Shown here: in pieces, positions 29,356-39,435 of the stretch
Position numbering within the stretch: the stretch's first letter is position 1
How the letters are laid out: every line of letters begins with the position of its first letter
Origin: Corynebacterium sp. MSK041
Lineage (GTDB): Bacteria > Actinomycetota > Actinomycetes > Mycobacteriales > Mycobacteriaceae
Assembly: GCF_030232265.1 (NCBI RefSeq)
Contig: NZ_JASPJK010000006.1
Span: 1 to 64,000, forward strand
Length of the DNA: 64,000 nucleotides
Reading direction: 5' to 3'
The notes under the pieces: model-generated
What the model saw: only the letters and a program-made list of their open reading frames with translations
Told to the model about the DNA's origin: nothing
Databases searched by the model: none
Translations under genes and position numbers: made by a program

Positions 29356-30321
29356 ATGAATGCACCTGTTTCTCGCCCAACCCAGTCACGCTCGTTGTCT
29401 GACGATGAAGTTGCACTGCTCATCGAGGGCGTGACTAAAAAGTTCGGTCCTAAGACTGCTGTCAACGACTTAAATCTGTCCGCTCGTCGCGGGGAGGTTT
29501 TCGCTTTGCTTGGGCCCAATGGCGCCGGCAAGTCGACCACGATTGAGATGTGCGAGGGCTTCACCACCCCCACCTCCGGCCAGATCAATGTCCTGGGCTT
29601 TGATCCACAGCGCCAACCAGAAGAGGTTCGCTCGCGCATCGGCATCATGCTGCAAGGTGGCGGGTCTTATTCCGGCATCCGCGTGAAAGAGATGCTGGAT
29701 CTCACCGCCTCCTACAACAAGGACCCACTGGACCCCGCGTGGCTCATGGAGGTCCTGGGGCTTGAAGGTGTGGCTAAGACGACCTACCGGCGACTTTCCG
29801 GCGGCCAACAGCAGCGCCTGTCTTTAGCACTCGCGCTCATTGGTCGTCCGGAGATGATCTTCCTCGATGAGCCCACTGCCGGCATGGATGCCCAATCGCG
29901 TCGCGCAGTGTGGGATCTCATTCGCGCGTTGAAACGCGATGGCGTCACTGTCATTTTGACCACGCACCTCATGGATGAGGCCGAATCCCTAGCGGATTAC
30001 GTAGCCATCATTGACCATGGGTCGCTGCTCGTAGAGGGCACGCCCACAGAGGTTATCGACGGCACCTCACCTGCCGCCCTCGAACTCCACACAGATCGAC
30101 CATTGGATTTGGAGGCGGTGGCGGAGTCATCGACAGCTGAGCTCAAACCGTCTGCTGAAGAGTTGGTGTATCGGCTTGATACAGCCGCCGACCCGCAGAT
30201 CATCGCCTCGGTGGCAACCGAAGCGGCACGTCAGGGCGTGCTGATCAAGCACTTGGGCGTGCGGCCTCACACCCTGGAGGACGTGTTTTTGGATATCACC
30301 GGACGAGAGTTGAGGTCTTAG
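29356..30321 (+). CDS. ABC transporter ATP-binding protein
   Basis: The 321-residue ATPase has Walker A GPNGAGKST, Q-loop MLQGGG, signature RLSGGQQQRLSLA, Walker B MIFLDEPTAGMD and switch His TTHLMDEAE, followed by a ~100-residue C-terminal domain as in DrrA-type exporters. Its permease is the next gene (8 nt gap). Substrate unknown; the place before ctaA is conserved in corynebacteria, so a role in haem or respiratory-chain biogenesis is possible. A TAGACT box ends 8 nt before the ATG at the end of mptB, so a separate leaderless transcript may start there. Confidence 0.9.
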   Translation: MNAPVSRPTQSRSLSDDEVALLIEGVTKKFGPKTAVNDLNLSARRGEVFALLGPNGAGKSTTIEMCEGFTTPTSGQINVLGFDPQRQPEEVRSRIGIMLQGGGSYSGIRVKEMLDLTASYNKDPLDPAWLMEVLGLEGVAKTTYRRLSGGQQQRLSLALALIGRPEMIFLDEPTAGMDAQSRRAVWDLIRALKRDGVTVILTTHLMDEAESLADYVAIIDHGSLLVEGTPTEVIDGTSPAALELHTDRPLDLEAVAESSTAELKPSAEELVYRLDTAADPQIIASVATEAARQGVLIKHLGVRPHTLEDVFLDITGRELRS

Positions 30322-30329
30322 GAATCATC

Positions 30330-31091
30330 ATGGATTTTGCACCCGGAACTTTCACTCCCGCCCCTCAGCGCGCCAGTGTGGCGCGGATGGCTGCCGCACA
30401 AGGGCGCATTGAGGCCAAGCTCATGTTGCGTCACGGCGAACAGCTGCTGCTTAGCCTGATCATCCCCGCCGCAATCCTCATCGGCGCCGCCAAGATGGAC
30501 ATCTTCGGTGGCGACACGAGTTTGGACGAACTTGTCCCGATGGTCTTCGCTGTTGCGGCTGCAAGCGCTGGTTTCACTGGCCAGGCCATCTCTCTTGCCT
30601 TTGATAGGCGCTATGGCGCCCTGAAACGTTCCGGCGCCTCTGGTGTGCCCACGTGGACCATCATTGCGGGCAAAATTATCGCGGTGTTGACCACGGTGCT
30701 CGTGCAGATTGTCGTTTTGGGCACGATCGCTTTCCTGCTCGGATGGACGGTCTCCCTTGCCGGTGCTGTGTTGGGGATCGTGGCGCTGTTCATAGGTGTC
30801 ACTGCTTTTACGGCGCTGGGTTTGCTGCTGGGTGGCACGCAATCTTCCGAAGTGGTGCTGGCGGTATCCAACCTGATTTGGTTCATCCTGCTGGGCATTC
30901 TTGGCTGGGTTGTCTACTCCGGGTACCTGGGCGCACCGGGTCTGTGGGATCTGGCACCATCGGTTGCTCTGGCTAGCGCCATGACGGGCGCACTTCACGG
31001 CGTTATCAACCTCACCGCCTGGATGTCGCTGTTGTTCTGGACCGTGATGGGTGTGCTGGGCACCATACGCTGGTTCCGTTTTGACGGTTAG
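30330..31091 (+). CDS. ABC-2 type transporter permease
   Basis: The 253-residue protein has six hydrophobic helices in the ABC-2 pattern and a FDRRYGALKRSGASGVP segment typical of the cytoplasmic coupling region after helix 2. It forms an exporter with the preceding ATPase. A small perfect palindrome, GCCCAATTGGGC, follows 1 nt after the stop codon (31093-31104) without a T-run. Confidence 0.9.
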   Translation: MDFAPGTFTPAPQRASVARMAAAQGRIEAKLMLRHGEQLLLSLIIPAAILIGAAKMDIFGGDTSLDELVPMVFAVAAASAGFTGQAISLAFDRRYGALKRSGASGVPTWTIIAGKIIAVLTTVLVQIVVLGTIAFLLGWTVSLAGAVLGIVALFIGVTAFTALGLLLGGTQSSEVVLAVSNLIWFILLGILGWVVYSGYLGAPGLWDLAPSVALASAMTGALHGVINLTAWMSLLFWTVMGVLGTIRWFRFDG

Positions 31092-31183
31092 CGCCCAATT
31101 GGGCTCCCCCGCTCACCTCTGCGAAAATGAATACCAACGGATTTAATACCCGCTCTTAACTTAAGGAAAGGCACGGAAACCTC

Positions 31184-32185
31184 GTGAGCTCCGCACCGCA
31201 CCTCGATACAACCGCCGACGGGAATACCGCAGCACTCCCCTTCTCTGAACGGATCAAGCAGGTCCCTACGGTGAAGACACAGCGCATCTTCGCTTTCATC
31301 CTGCTGGTGGTGCAAGCGGGAATTACGTTCACCGGCTCTCTTGTCCGCGTCACTGGTTCGGGGCTGGGCTGCAATGAGTGGCCACTGTGCCACGAAGGTT
31401 CGCTCTTCCCTGTGCCTGGCGCGGCCCCGTGGATTCAACAAGTCGTCGAGTTTGGTAACCGCACGCTCTCTTTCGTCGTGGTCGCAGCCACGATCTTGGT
31501 GTTCTACGCGGTGAAGAAGGCTGACCGCCGCAAGAGCTTGGTCAACTTGGCCGTTGTCTCTGGCCTCGGTGTGATTCTGCAGGCCGTTATCGGTGGTATC
31601 TCGGTTAAGCTCGACCTGCTGTGGTGGGCAGTGGCGATACACTTCCTGCCGTCCATGATTCTCGTGGCTGTCGCGGCAGTGCTGTACATGCGTTTGGCTG
31701 AACCGGATGATGTGGAGCCGCAACGTCGCTTCGATTCGACCGCAAGCATTCTGGCCATCATCGCCGCCGTGGCGCTGTGTTTCGTCCTGATCACCGGAAC
31801 GATGGTGACCGGCTCTGGCCCGCACTCCGGCGACGCAGGTGTGGGCATGGAAGGCCGTTTGGAAATGGACACGGAGATGCTCGCTTACGTCCACGCTGCG
31901 TGCATGTACATTTATTTGGCCTTCACACTCGCTACCGCGTTCGTTCTACGGAAGCAGAAGGCACCGCAGGATGCTATGAAGACAGTGTGGGTTCTGCTGG
32001 CCATGATCGTGGTCCAGTGGGCCATTGGCGTCATCCAGTTCTACTTGGGCGTACCGCGCTGGACCGTGCCGGCACACATCATCATGTCTGGCGTCGTGGT
32101 GGCCTTCACTGCTTTCCTGTGGACCCACGGCCAGCGTCGGCTCCCGGCTCTGAGCCCCAAGCAGTACAACACCACCACCTCTTAA
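31184..32185 (+). CDS. ctaA: Haem A synthase
   Basis: The 333-residue protein has eight predicted helices and converts haem O to haem A for cytochrome aa3 oxidase. Family marks: GSLVRVTGSGLGCNEWPLCH with the regulatory Cys pair, EFGNRTLSF with Glu/His environment, VAIHFLPSMILV, the duplicated half GTMVTGSGPHSGD, and YVHAACMYIYL. The GTG start at 31184 lies downstream of GGAAAGGCAC. It is followed by a strong stem-loop at 32222-32247. Confidence 0.93.
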   Translation: MSSAPHLDTTADGNTAALPFSERIKQVPTVKTQRIFAFILLVVQAGITFTGSLVRVTGSGLGCNEWPLCHEGSLFPVPGAAPWIQQVVEFGNRTLSFVVVAATILVFYAVKKADRRKSLVNLAVVSGLGVILQAVIGGISVKLDLLWWAVAIHFLPSMILVAVAAVLYMRLAEPDDVEPQRRFDSTASILAIIAAVALCFVLITGTMVTGSGPHSGDAGVGMEGRLEMDTEMLAYVHAACMYIYLAFTLATAFVLRKQKAPQDAMKTVWVLLAMIVVQWAIGVIQFYLGVPRWTVPAHIIMSGVVVAFTAFLWTHGQRRLPALSPKQYNTTTS

Positions 32186-32221
32186 GCAAGCGCTATAGAG
32201 GATCTCTGGCACGAACTCCTA

Positions 32222-32247
32222 CTGAACGGCCCACATGGGCCGTTCAG
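32222..32247 (+). terminator. Stem-loop terminator after ctaA
   Basis: CTGAACGGCCC and GGGCCGTTCAG form a perfect 11-bp stem with an ACAT loop, 36 nt after the ctaA stop. Only a short TTG follows, so termination may be partial. Confidence 0.7.
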
Positions 32248-32266
32248 TTGCGTAGCCTGGAAAGCC

Positions 32267-33229
32267 ATGAAGGCAATTCAGATCACCCAAAACGGTGGCC
32301 CCGAAGTTCTTGTTCCCGCTGACGTCCCAGATCCTCAGCCACGCGACGGCCAGTTACTCGTTGCGGTGGAGTACGCCGGTGTGAATTACATTGACACGTA
32401 CTACCGCGAGGGGATCTACCACTCCCAATTGCCATTCATTCCGGGCCAGGAAGGTTGTGGCCGGGTGATCGAGGATCCAGCCGGGGAGATTGCACCGGGC
32501 ACCCTTGTTGCCTGGGAGTCTGCACCGGGTTCCTACGCGGAGAAGGTGTGCGTTGACCGCACGCGCCTTGTGGCTGTCCCCCAGTCCATCCCCCACGAGG
32601 TAGCCGCATCGATGTTGCTGCAGGGCATCACCGCGCACTACCTGCTGCACGGCGTGCGCGAAACGAAGGCGGGTGACACGATCCTGCTCACCGCCGGTGC
32701 TGGTGGCGTGGGGCTGCTGCTCACCCAGATGGCCGTAGCGGAGGGCGCAACCGTGTTCTCCGTCGTGTCCACGGATGAGAAGGAGGAACTCGCCTATGCC
32801 GCCGGCGCAACTGAGGTGTTCCGCTACTCAGAGGGTCTGGCGGAAAGCGTGAGGCGTCGCTGCGGTGGGCGTGGCGTGGACGTGGTCTACGACGGCGTGG
32901 GCAAAGAAACTTTCCAGGAATCCCTCGAAGCGGTCCGGCCTCGTGGCCTGGTGTGCCTGTTCGGAGCAGCCTCAGGGCCCGTGGAACCGTTTGATCCGCA
33001 GCTACTGAACACACACGGCTCGATCTTCCTCACTCGCCCCTCCATCGGGGCATACACCGCCAGTGAAGATGAGTTCCGGATGCGCGCCCAAGCTGTCGTG
33101 CGGGCTGTGGAAGACGGAACACTCAACATCCGTGTCCACGAGCCTTATGCATTAGAAAATGCGCGCCAGGCCCATGAGGACCTCCAGGCGCGCAAGACAA
33201 CTGGTTCGGTTGTGCTGAAAGTGAACTAA
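32267..33229 (+). CDS. qor: NADPH:quinone reductase, zinc-independent MDR family
   Basis: The 320-residue medium-chain reductase shows [18 protein letters not shown] at the substrate side, the nucleotide-binding [16 protein letters not shown], and the family block [20 protein letters not shown]. No zinc-ligand Cys set is seen, as expected for Qor. It reduces quinones or enones with NADPH. ATG 32267 lies 8 nt after a TAGCCT -10 box (leaderless). The 3' end overlaps ctaB by 4 bp. Confidence 0.9.
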   Translation: MKAIQITQNGGPEVLVPADVPDPQPRDGQLLVAVEYAGVNYIDTYYREGIYHSQLPFIPGQEGCGRVIEDPAGEIAPGTLVAWESAPGSYAEKVCVDRTRLVAVPQSIPHEVAASMLLQGITAHYLLHGVRETKAGDTILLTAGAGGVGLLLTQMAVAEGATVFSVVSTDEKEELAYAAGATEVFRYSEGLAESVRRRCGGRGVDVVYDGVGKETFQESLEAVRPRGLVCLFGAASGPVEPFDPQLLNTHGSIFLTRPSIGAYTASEDEFRMRAQAVVRAVEDGTLNIRVHEPYALENARQAHEDLQARKTTGSVVLKVN

Positions 33230-34152
33230 CCCAGGCCACCTGGGAAGAGCTCTGCCATGGTGCTCAAGCCCAGAACAGCGTCGAAGGACAGGCCAAGGAA
33301 GAGCACAGCCAGGTAGTTGTTCGACAAGATGAACAGCTTCAGCGGTTTCACGTCCACGCCATTTTTGATGTCGGTGTGCAGACGCTGCGCCATCACTAGG
33401 AAGGCACCGCCACTGAGCACAGCAATGAGTGCGTAGATCCAGGATGCGGCCGGCACAAGCAGCAGGGAAACCAGCACGGTTACCCAGGAGTAAATGAGGA
33501 TCTGCTTGGTTGTTTCCTCCGCGGTTGCCACCACGGGCAGCATGGGCACGTTTGCACGGGCGTAGTCTTCGCGGTACTTCATGGCCAGCGCCCAGGTGTG
33601 CGGCGGTGTCCAGAAGAAGATGATGAGGAAGAGCACGATCGCCTGCCACCAGCGATCCGGGCTGCCATCGTGGACATTGTCACGGATCACAGCCCAGCCA
33701 ACCATCACCGGCATACAGCCGGCAGCACCACCCCAAATGACGTTCTGCCAGGTGCGGCGCTTGAGCCACTTGGTGTACACGAAGATGTAGAAGGCGTTAG
33801 TCAGAATGATGAAAAATGCGGCCAGCCAGGATTTACACACAAAACCAAGCCACAGCACGGAGGCGACAAGTAGCACCCACGCAAAAATGCGGGCACGTTG
33901 TTTGGTTACTTTGTGGCGCACAAGCGGACGCGCACGGGTACGTCCCATCTTCTGGTCAATGTCGTAGTCGGCGACCATGTTGAAGGTGTTCGCCGCACCA
34001 GCACCCATCCAGCCGCCAAAGAGAGTTGCCAGGATCAGCCAAACGTGAACTTCACCGCGGTCTGCCTGCAGCATCGCGGGGATTGCAGCGATGAGCAGGA
34101 GTTCAATGACCCTCGGCTTGGTTAGTCCGAAGTACGCCTTGATGATCTCCAC
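33226..34152 (-). CDS. ctaB: Protohaem IX farnesyltransferase (haem O synthase)
   Basis: The 308-residue UbiA-family protein has about nine helices and the Asp-rich prenyl-diphosphate motif [18 protein letters not shown], the WKL-like loop [20 protein letters not shown], and [22 protein letters not shown]. It makes haem O, the substrate of CtaA nearby. The start ATG 34152 has CGAGGAGATGTA just upstream. The 260-bp gap to tkt holds a gene remnant and both promoters. Confidence 0.93.
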   Translation of the reverse strand: MEIIKAYFGLTKPRVIELLLIAAIPAMLQADRGEVHVWLILATLFGGWMGAGAANTFNMVADYDIDQKMGRTRARPLVRHKVTKQRARIFAWVLLVASVLWLGFVCKSWLAAFFIILTNAFYIFVYTKWLKRRTWQNVIWGGAAGCMPVMVGWAVIRDNVHDGSPDRWWQAIVLFLIIFFWTPPHTWALAMKYREDYARANVPMLPVVATAEETTKQILIYSWVTVLVSLLLVPAASWIYALIAVLSGGAFLVMAQRLHTDIKNGVDVKPLKLFILSNNYLAVLFLGLSFDAVLGLSTMAELFPGGLG

Positions 34153-34205
34153 TACATCTCCTCGTTAATCCTGCACCGTCGCACTTTTTGCTTACGTCTT
34201 TCTGA

Positions 34206-34363
34206 TTAGTCGCCGGGCAGGCGCAGATAGTTCCCAGTGTCAGAAAAGAGCATTCGTTTATCCGCGACACCAAGGCATGCTACCGCCGGTTCATCGTTGG
34301 GCGCTAATCCTTCGTCGATAAGCAACTGTGCACGGTGGTGCTGAACCGCTCGACCTTTGGCAC
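34206..34363 (-). pseudogene. Frameshifted small ORF between ctaB and tkt
   Basis: On the minus strand a GTG at 34363 opens VPKVERFSTTVHSC and stops at 34304. The neighbouring frame gives a protein-like sequence, LLIDEGLAPNDEPAV, LGVADKRMLFSDTGNYL and RLPGD, ending with a stop at 34206. One base insertion would join them into about 52 residues. The joint lies at the GCTTATCGACG motif (34313-34323), which encodes LID in the second part. It may be a decayed gene or a short real gene with a sequencing error. Confidence 0.35.
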
Positions 34364-34412
34364 TAGGGTGGGGGAAGTTATATTCGCACGATTGTTTAAG
34401 CGAGGACTTCAC

Positions 34413-36587
34413 GTGACTTCCACTGAGATCAACCTGCCCGATGAGCTGAAGGCCATGACCGTGGCCCGCTACCCGGAGGACTGGACGGAGGTGGATACCC
34501 GCGCGGTGAACACCGCCCGCATCCTCGCTGCTGATTCCGTTGAGAACTGCGGGTCTGGCCACCCGGGCACGGCGATGTCTCTCGCTCCCCTGGCCTACAC
34601 CTTGTACCAGCGTGTGATGCGCCATGATCCGAGCGATCCGAATTGGGTGGGCCGTGACCGCTTCGTGCTGTCTGCCGGTCACTCTTCGTTGACTCAGTAT
34701 ATTCAGCTGTACTTCGGCGGTTTCGGGCTGGAGATTGAGGACCTTCAGTCCTTGCGCACGTGGGGCTCGAAGACGCCGGGTCACCCGGAATACAACCACA
34801 CTGCGGGTGTGGAGATCACCACTGGTCCGCTAGGTCAGGGCCTTGCATCCGCTGTGGGCATGGCGATGGCTGCGCGCCGCGAGCGCGGCCTCTTCGACCC
34901 AGAAGCTGCTCCGGGCCAGTCTCCTTTTGATCACTTCATTTACGTCATCGCGGGCGATGGCGACCTGCAGGAGGGCGTGACCTCTGAGGCCTGCTCTTTG
35001 GCCGGTACGCAGAAGCTGGGCAACCTGATTGCGTTCTGGGATGACAACCGTATTTCTATCGAGGATGACACACAGATCGCCTTCACCGAAGACGTGGTCG
35101 CCCGCTACGAGGCCTACGGCTGGCAGACGCTGACCGTGGAGTCCGGTGAGGACGTTGCTGCAATCCTGGAGGCTGTCGAGCAGGCGAAGGCTGAAACTTC
35201 CCGTCCGACTCTCGTGCGTGTGAAAACCGTCATCGGTTACCCAGCCCCGAACCTCATGAACACGGGCGCGGCCCACGGTGCAGCACTCGGCGCGGAGGAA
35301 GTTGCGGCAACCAAGAAGATCCTGGGCTTTGACCCGGAGGTCATCTTCCCGGTCGAGGAGAAGGTGATCAACCACACCCGTCGCCTCGTTGAGCGCGGTG
35401 CGCAGGCGCATGCTCATTGGCAGAAGCTTTTCGACGACTGGGCTGCCGCTAACCCCGCCAACAAGGAGCTGCTGGACCGCATGACCGTCCGCGGCCTGCC
35501 CGATGGCTGGGCCGATGAGATGCCTACGTGGGAACCGGACGCCAAGGGTCTGGCTACCCGTAAGGCTTCTGAGGCAGCCATCCAGGCGCTGGCAAAGACC
35601 CTGCCCGAACTGTGGGGCGGTTCCGCTGACCTGGCTGGCTCTAACAACACTCTGATCAAGGGCGAGCCCTCCTTCGGCCCAGAGGAAATCTCCACTGAGA
35701 TGTTCACGGCGCATCCTTACGGCCGTAACCTGCACTTTGGCATCCGTGAGCACGGCATGGGCGCGATCATGAACGGTATTGCTCTGCACGGTGGCACCCG
35801 CGTCTACGGCGGTACCTTCCTTATCTTCTCGGAGTACCTCTACCCCTCTATCCGTGTCGCAGCTTTGTCCGGCATTGATGGCTACTACGTGTTCACCCAC
35901 GACTCGATCGGCCTGGGCGAGGACGGCCCGACCCACCAGCCGGTGGAAACCCTTACCGCGCTGCGCGCTATCCCGGACCTCGCCGTGATCCGTCCAGCTG
36001 ATGCGAACGAGACGTCCGCTGCGTGGAAGTCCGCCATCGAAGGCCGTGAGCAGCCGAAGATCTTGGCCCTGTCCCGCCAGAATCTCCCGGTGCTTGAGGG
36101 CACGAAGGAGAAGGCTTTCGACGGCCTGTCAAAGGGCGCTTACGTCTTGGTTGAGGCTTCCAAGCCAACCCCGGACGTGATCCTCATGGCATCTGGTTCT
36201 GAGGTGCAGCTGGCAGTTGAGGCAGCGAAGACCCTCGAGGCCGAGGGGACCGCCACCCGCGTTGTTTCCATGCCGTGCATGGAATGGTTCCTGGAACAGG
36301 ATCGTTCCTACATTGATGAGATCCTGCCGCCGTCAGTCCCTGCCCGCGTCTCCGTCGAGGCCGCCATTGCTATGCCATGGTTCCGCTTCACCGGTGACAA
36401 GGGACGCAACGTCTCCCTCGAGCACTTCGGCGCCTCCGCACCAGGCGACGAGCTGTTCACCCGCTTCGGCATCACTACGGATGCCGTTGTGTCCGCTGCG
36501 CGTGAGTCCATTGCTTCCGCCCAGGGCAACGTGGCCGAGTCCGTATCGGAGCCACAGGCTGACCGCGTCCGCGGCGACCAGATCTAA
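34413..36587 (+). CDS. tkt: Transketolase
   Basis: The 724-residue TPP enzyme of the non-oxidative pentose phosphate pathway shows [18 protein letters not shown] near the N-terminus, [15 protein letters not shown], the TPP/Mg motif [13 protein letters not shown] with its following N-rich WDDNRIS, and in the middle domain [18 protein letters not shown] with the catalytic Glu, and [19 protein letters not shown] 34413 was chosen for GAGG 6 nt upstream; the frame is open to 34335 without an SD. It heads the cluster tkt-tal-zwf-opcA-pgl. A TATATT hexamer at about 34379-34384 is a possible -10. Confidence 0.97.
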   Translation: MTSTEINLPDELKAMTVARYPEDWTEVDTRAVNTARILAADSVENCGSGHPGTAMSLAPLAYTLYQRVMRHDPSDPNWVGRDRFVLSAGHSSLTQYIQLYFGGFGLEIEDLQSLRTWGSKTPGHPEYNHTAGVEITTGPLGQGLASAVGMAMAARRERGLFDPEAAPGQSPFDHFIYVIAGDGDLQEGVTSEACSLAGTQKLGNLIAFWDDNRISIEDDTQIAFTEDVVARYEAYGWQTLTVESGEDVAAILEAVEQAKAETSRPTLVRVKTVIGYPAPNLMNTGAAHGAALGAEEVAATKKILGFDPEVIFPVEEKVINHTRRLVERGAQAHAHWQKLFDDWAAANPANKELLDRMTVRGLPDGWADEMPTWEPDAKGLATRKASEAAIQALAKTLPELWGGSADLAGSNNTLIKGEPSFGPEEISTEMFTAHPYGRNLHFGIREHGMGAIMNGIALHGGTRVYGGTFLIFSEYLYPSIRVAALSGIDGYYVFTHDSIGLGEDGPTHQPVETLTALRAIPDLAVIRPADANETSAAWKSAIEGREQPKILALSRQNLPVLEGTKEKAFDGLSKGAYVLVEASKPTPDVILMASGSEVQLAVEAAKTLEAEGTATRVVSMPCMEWFLEQDRSYIDEILPPSVPARVSVEAAIAMPWFRFTGDKGRNVSLEHFGASAPGDELFTRFGITTDAVVSAARESIASAQGNVAESVSEPQADRVRGDQI

Positions 36588-36617
36588 ACCCCACTTCGCT
36601 TTAAGGAGCTGCCTCCA

Positions 36618-37718
36618 ATGACCGCCATTGACCGCCTGTATGACCTTGGCACTTCCACGTGGCTGGATGATCTGTCGCGGGAGCGCATCACATCCGGCAA
36701 CATCGTTGATCTGAAATCCACCAAGTCCATCGTTGGAGTGACCACGAACCCGGCGATTTTTGCCGCAGCCATGTCGAAGGGCAATGCCTATGATGCGCAA
36801 CTGGCAGAACTCAAGGCGCGCAACGCGAGCGTCGATGAGGCTGTATACACCATGAGCGTCAAGGACGTGCAGGATGCGTGTGACCTGTTCATGGATGTCT
36901 ACGAGTCCACCGGCGGCAAGGACGGTCGCGTATCCATCGAGGTGGATCCCCGCCATGCCGATGATGAGGCGGCTACCGTCGCTCAAGCGAAGGAACTGTG
37001 GGCGCAGGTGGATCGCCCGAACGCCATGATCAAGATCCCAGCAACGGATGCTTCCCTGCCGGCGATCACCGCTGCTCTGGCCGAGGGTATCTCGGTGAAC
37101 GTCACCTTGATCTTCTCCGTCGAGCGCTACAAGCAGGTCATCGATGCGTTCAAGGCCGGCATCACCCAGGCTGCCGCGAACGGGCAGGACGTGTCCCAGA
37201 TTCACTCCGTGGCGTCCTTCTTCGTCTCCCGTATGGATACCGAGGTGGATAACCGCCTTGACGCCATCTCCGGCGAGTACGCAGAGAAAGCACAGGCCCT
37301 GAAGGGCACGTCTGGCATCGCCAATGCTCGTCTGGCTTACCAACTTTTCCTCGACGAATTTGATGCCGCCGCGATGGCTGCCCTGCCGCAGGGCACCAAC
37401 AAGCAGCGCCCACTGTGGGCCTCCACCGGCGTGAAGAACCCAGACTATCCAGCGGACATGTACGTCACGCAGCTCGCTGGCCCAGACACCGTGAACACGA
37501 TGCCGGAACCAACGATTGATGCTGCTCTAGCTGGCGATAACGTCTCGGGCGACACCCTCACGGGTACTGCAGATAGCGCTGCAGAGATCTTCGTCGGGCT
37601 AGCTCAGGTCGGCATTGATGTGGCTGACGTCGTGCGCGTGCTTGAACGCGAGGGCGTAGATAAATTCGTCGACGCGTGGCAGGAATTGCTCGATTCCATG
37701 TCCGAAAACTTGGGATAA
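36618..37718 (+). CDS. tal: Transaldolase
   Basis: The 366-residue transaldolase is of the long actinobacterial/type 2 form. SIVGVTTNPAIFAAAMS holds the early strand, VSIEVDPRHADDEAA follows, the Schiff-base Lys is expected in NAMIKIPATDASLPAI, and NVTLIFSVERYKQVIDAF and FFVSRMDTEVDNRL complete the barrel. It is 30 nt downstream of tkt with TAAGGAG before the ATG, so it is co-transcribed. Confidence 0.96.
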   Translation: MTAIDRLYDLGTSTWLDDLSRERITSGNIVDLKSTKSIVGVTTNPAIFAAAMSKGNAYDAQLAELKARNASVDEAVYTMSVKDVQDACDLFMDVYESTGGKDGRVSIEVDPRHADDEAATVAQAKELWAQVDRPNAMIKIPATDASLPAITAALAEGISVNVTLIFSVERYKQVIDAFKAGITQAAANGQDVSQIHSVASFFVSRMDTEVDNRLDAISGEYAEKAQALKGTSGIANARLAYQLFLDEFDAAAMAALPQGTNKQRPLWASTGVKNPDYPADMYVTQLAGPDTVNTMPEPTIDAALAGDNVSGDTLTGTADSAAEIFVGLAQVGIDVADVVRVLEREGVDKFVDAWQELLDSMSENLG

Positions 37719-37751
37719 CCAAAACCTTTGTCGTGGCCACGAAAATGAGGT

Positions 37752-37768
37752 TTACTTTATTAAAGTAA
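37752..37768. promoter_or_regulatory. Operator-like palindrome between tal and zwf
   Basis: TTACTTTA-T-TAAAGTAA has perfect 8-bp arms around one base, in the 155-bp gap between tal and zwf. It may be a regulator site for zwf-opcA-pgl or part of a promoter. No known corynebacterial regulator consensus (GntR, RamA, RamB, GlxR, SugR) matches it to my knowledge. Confidence 0.4.
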
Positions 37769-37787
37769 CCTGGGTCACCACTTCACT

Positions 37788-37829
37788 GAAGCTCCCCTCC
37801 CATCACATCGCACTGGCGCGGGGAGCTTC
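37788..37829 (+). terminator. Stem-loop between tal and zwf
   Basis: GAAGCTCCCC and GGGGAGCTTC form a perfect 10-bp stem with a 22-nt loop; no T-run follows. It ends 44 nt before the zwf start, so it may cause partial termination or stabilise the upstream tkt-tal mRNA end. Confidence 0.5.
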
Positions 37830-37873
37830 GAAGATTAAGGAAGCACCCGCTTAACTGACGAAAGGTGTTCGAC

Positions 37874-39412
37874 GTGTCGGAACCGGCACCCGAATGGGTC
37901 AACCCTCTCCGTTCCCCCGCCGACAGGCGACTCCCCCGGATCGCTGGCGCATCCGGCATGGTCATCTTCGGCGTGACCGGCGACCTGGCCAAGCGCAAGC
38001 TTCTGCCAGCCGTGTATGACCTTGCCTACCGTGGCTTGTTGCCAGCCGGTTTCACCCTCGTCGGCTTTGGCCGCCGACCCTGGTCCAAAGAGGAATTTGA
38101 GTCCTTCGTGCGCGAGCAGGTTGAGGTGGGTGCCCGCACCGATTTTGATGAGCATGTGTGGGCCCGCCTGGCTGAAGGCATGCACTTTGTCCAAGGCGCC
38201 TTCGATGACGACGAGGCCTTTGACAACATGGCGGCGTTGCTCAAGAAAATGGATAGCACCCGCGGCACTGCCGGCAACTGGGCGTTTTACCTCTCGGTGC
38301 CGCCGGAGTACTTCTCCAACGTCATTGATCAGTTGGATCGCACCGGCATGGCTCACCCCACGGTGGAACAGTGGCGCCGTGTGATCATTGAGAAGCCTTT
38401 CGGCCATGACCTCGCGTCGGCAAAAGAGCTCAATGCCACGATCAATGCTGTCTTCCCCGAGCGAGCGGTCTTCCGTATCGACCACTACCTGGGCAAAGAA
38501 ACTGTCCAGAACATTTTGGCTTTCCGCTTTGCCAACCAACTCTTTGAACCGGTGTGGAGCTCCCGCTACGTCGACCACGTGCAGATCACCATGGCGGAAG
38601 ACATCGGACTCGGCGGGCGCGCTGGTTACTACGACGGCATTGGCGCTGCCCGTGATGTCATCCAGAACCACCTCCTGCAGCTCCTTGCCCTCGTCGCTAT
38701 GGATGAGCCGGTGTCTTTCTCGCCGCGGCAGCTGCGCTACGAGAAGTTGAAGATCTTGCGCGCCACCAAACCAGTGGGTCCTTTCGAGGAGACGACAGCG
38801 CGCGGCCAATACACCGCCGGGTGGCAAGGCTCCGAGCAGGTCGTTGGCCTGCGGGAGGAGGAGGGCTTCGATCCTGAATCCAAAACGGAAACGTACGCTG
38901 CCTGCACCCTGGGCATTAATTCCCGCCGTTGGGCTGGCGTGCCGTTCTACCTGCGCACCGGTAAGCGCCTTGGCCGTCGTGTGACGGAGATTGCCATGGT
39001 GTTCAAGAAGGCGCCGCACCAGCCGTTCGACCCAGGGTTAACTAGCCAGCTTGGCGCCAACACCTTGGTCATCCGCATTCAGCCGGACGAAGGCATCCTC
39101 ATGCGTTTTGGCTCCAAAGTGCCGGGCTCCACCATGGAAGTCCGCGATGTGAACATGGACTTCTCCTACACCGAGGCCTTCACCGAAGAGTCACCGGAAG
39201 CCTACGAGCGTCTCATTCTTGATGCGCTTCTCGACGAAACCGGGCTCTTCCCCACCTCCGAAGAAGTGGAGCGCAGTTGGGAAATCCTCGATCCGATCCT
39301 GGATTACTGGGCTGAAAACGGGCGCCCTGATGAGTACCCAGCTGGGACATGGGGCCCGACTTCCGCTGATGAAATGATGCACGCTTCCGGCAGGTCTTGG
39401 CGCCGCCCGTAA
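37874..39412 (+). CDS. zwf: Glucose-6-phosphate dehydrogenase
   Basis: The 512-residue first enzyme of the oxidative pentose phosphate pathway shows the Rossmann motif VIFGVTGDLAKRKLLPAVYDL, then the active-site peptide FRIDHYLGKETVQNIL with catalytic His and substrate Lys, and EKPFGHDLASAKELN. GTG 37874 was selected because AAAGG lies 8 nt before it; GTG 37865 overlaps that site. OpcA, needed for full activity in corynebacteria, is encoded directly downstream. Confidence 0.97.
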   Translation: MSEPAPEWVNPLRSPADRRLPRIAGASGMVIFGVTGDLAKRKLLPAVYDLAYRGLLPAGFTLVGFGRRPWSKEEFESFVREQVEVGARTDFDEHVWARLAEGMHFVQGAFDDDEAFDNMAALLKKMDSTRGTAGNWAFYLSVPPEYFSNVIDQLDRTGMAHPTVEQWRRVIIEKPFGHDLASAKELNATINAVFPERAVFRIDHYLGKETVQNILAFRFANQLFEPVWSSRYVDHVQITMAEDIGLGGRAGYYDGIGAARDVIQNHLLQLLALVAMDEPVSFSPRQLRYEKLKILRATKPVGPFEETTARGQYTAGWQGSEQVVGLREEEGFDPESKTETYAACTLGINSRRWAGVPFYLRTGKRLGRRVTEIAMVFKKAPHQPFDPGLTSQLGANTLVIRIQPDEGILMRFGSKVPGSTMEVRDVNMDFSYTEAFTEESPEAYERLILDALLDETGLFPTSEEVERSWEILDPILDYWAENGRPDEYPAGTWGPTSADEMMHASGRSWRRP

Positions 39413-39435
39413 CTGACAAGTAAAGGTCACAAACC

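Noticed and set aside
34830-35936. 368-residue minus-strand frame opposite tkt
   Set aside because: Transketolase motifs are intact in the other strand; the frame has no homologous features.
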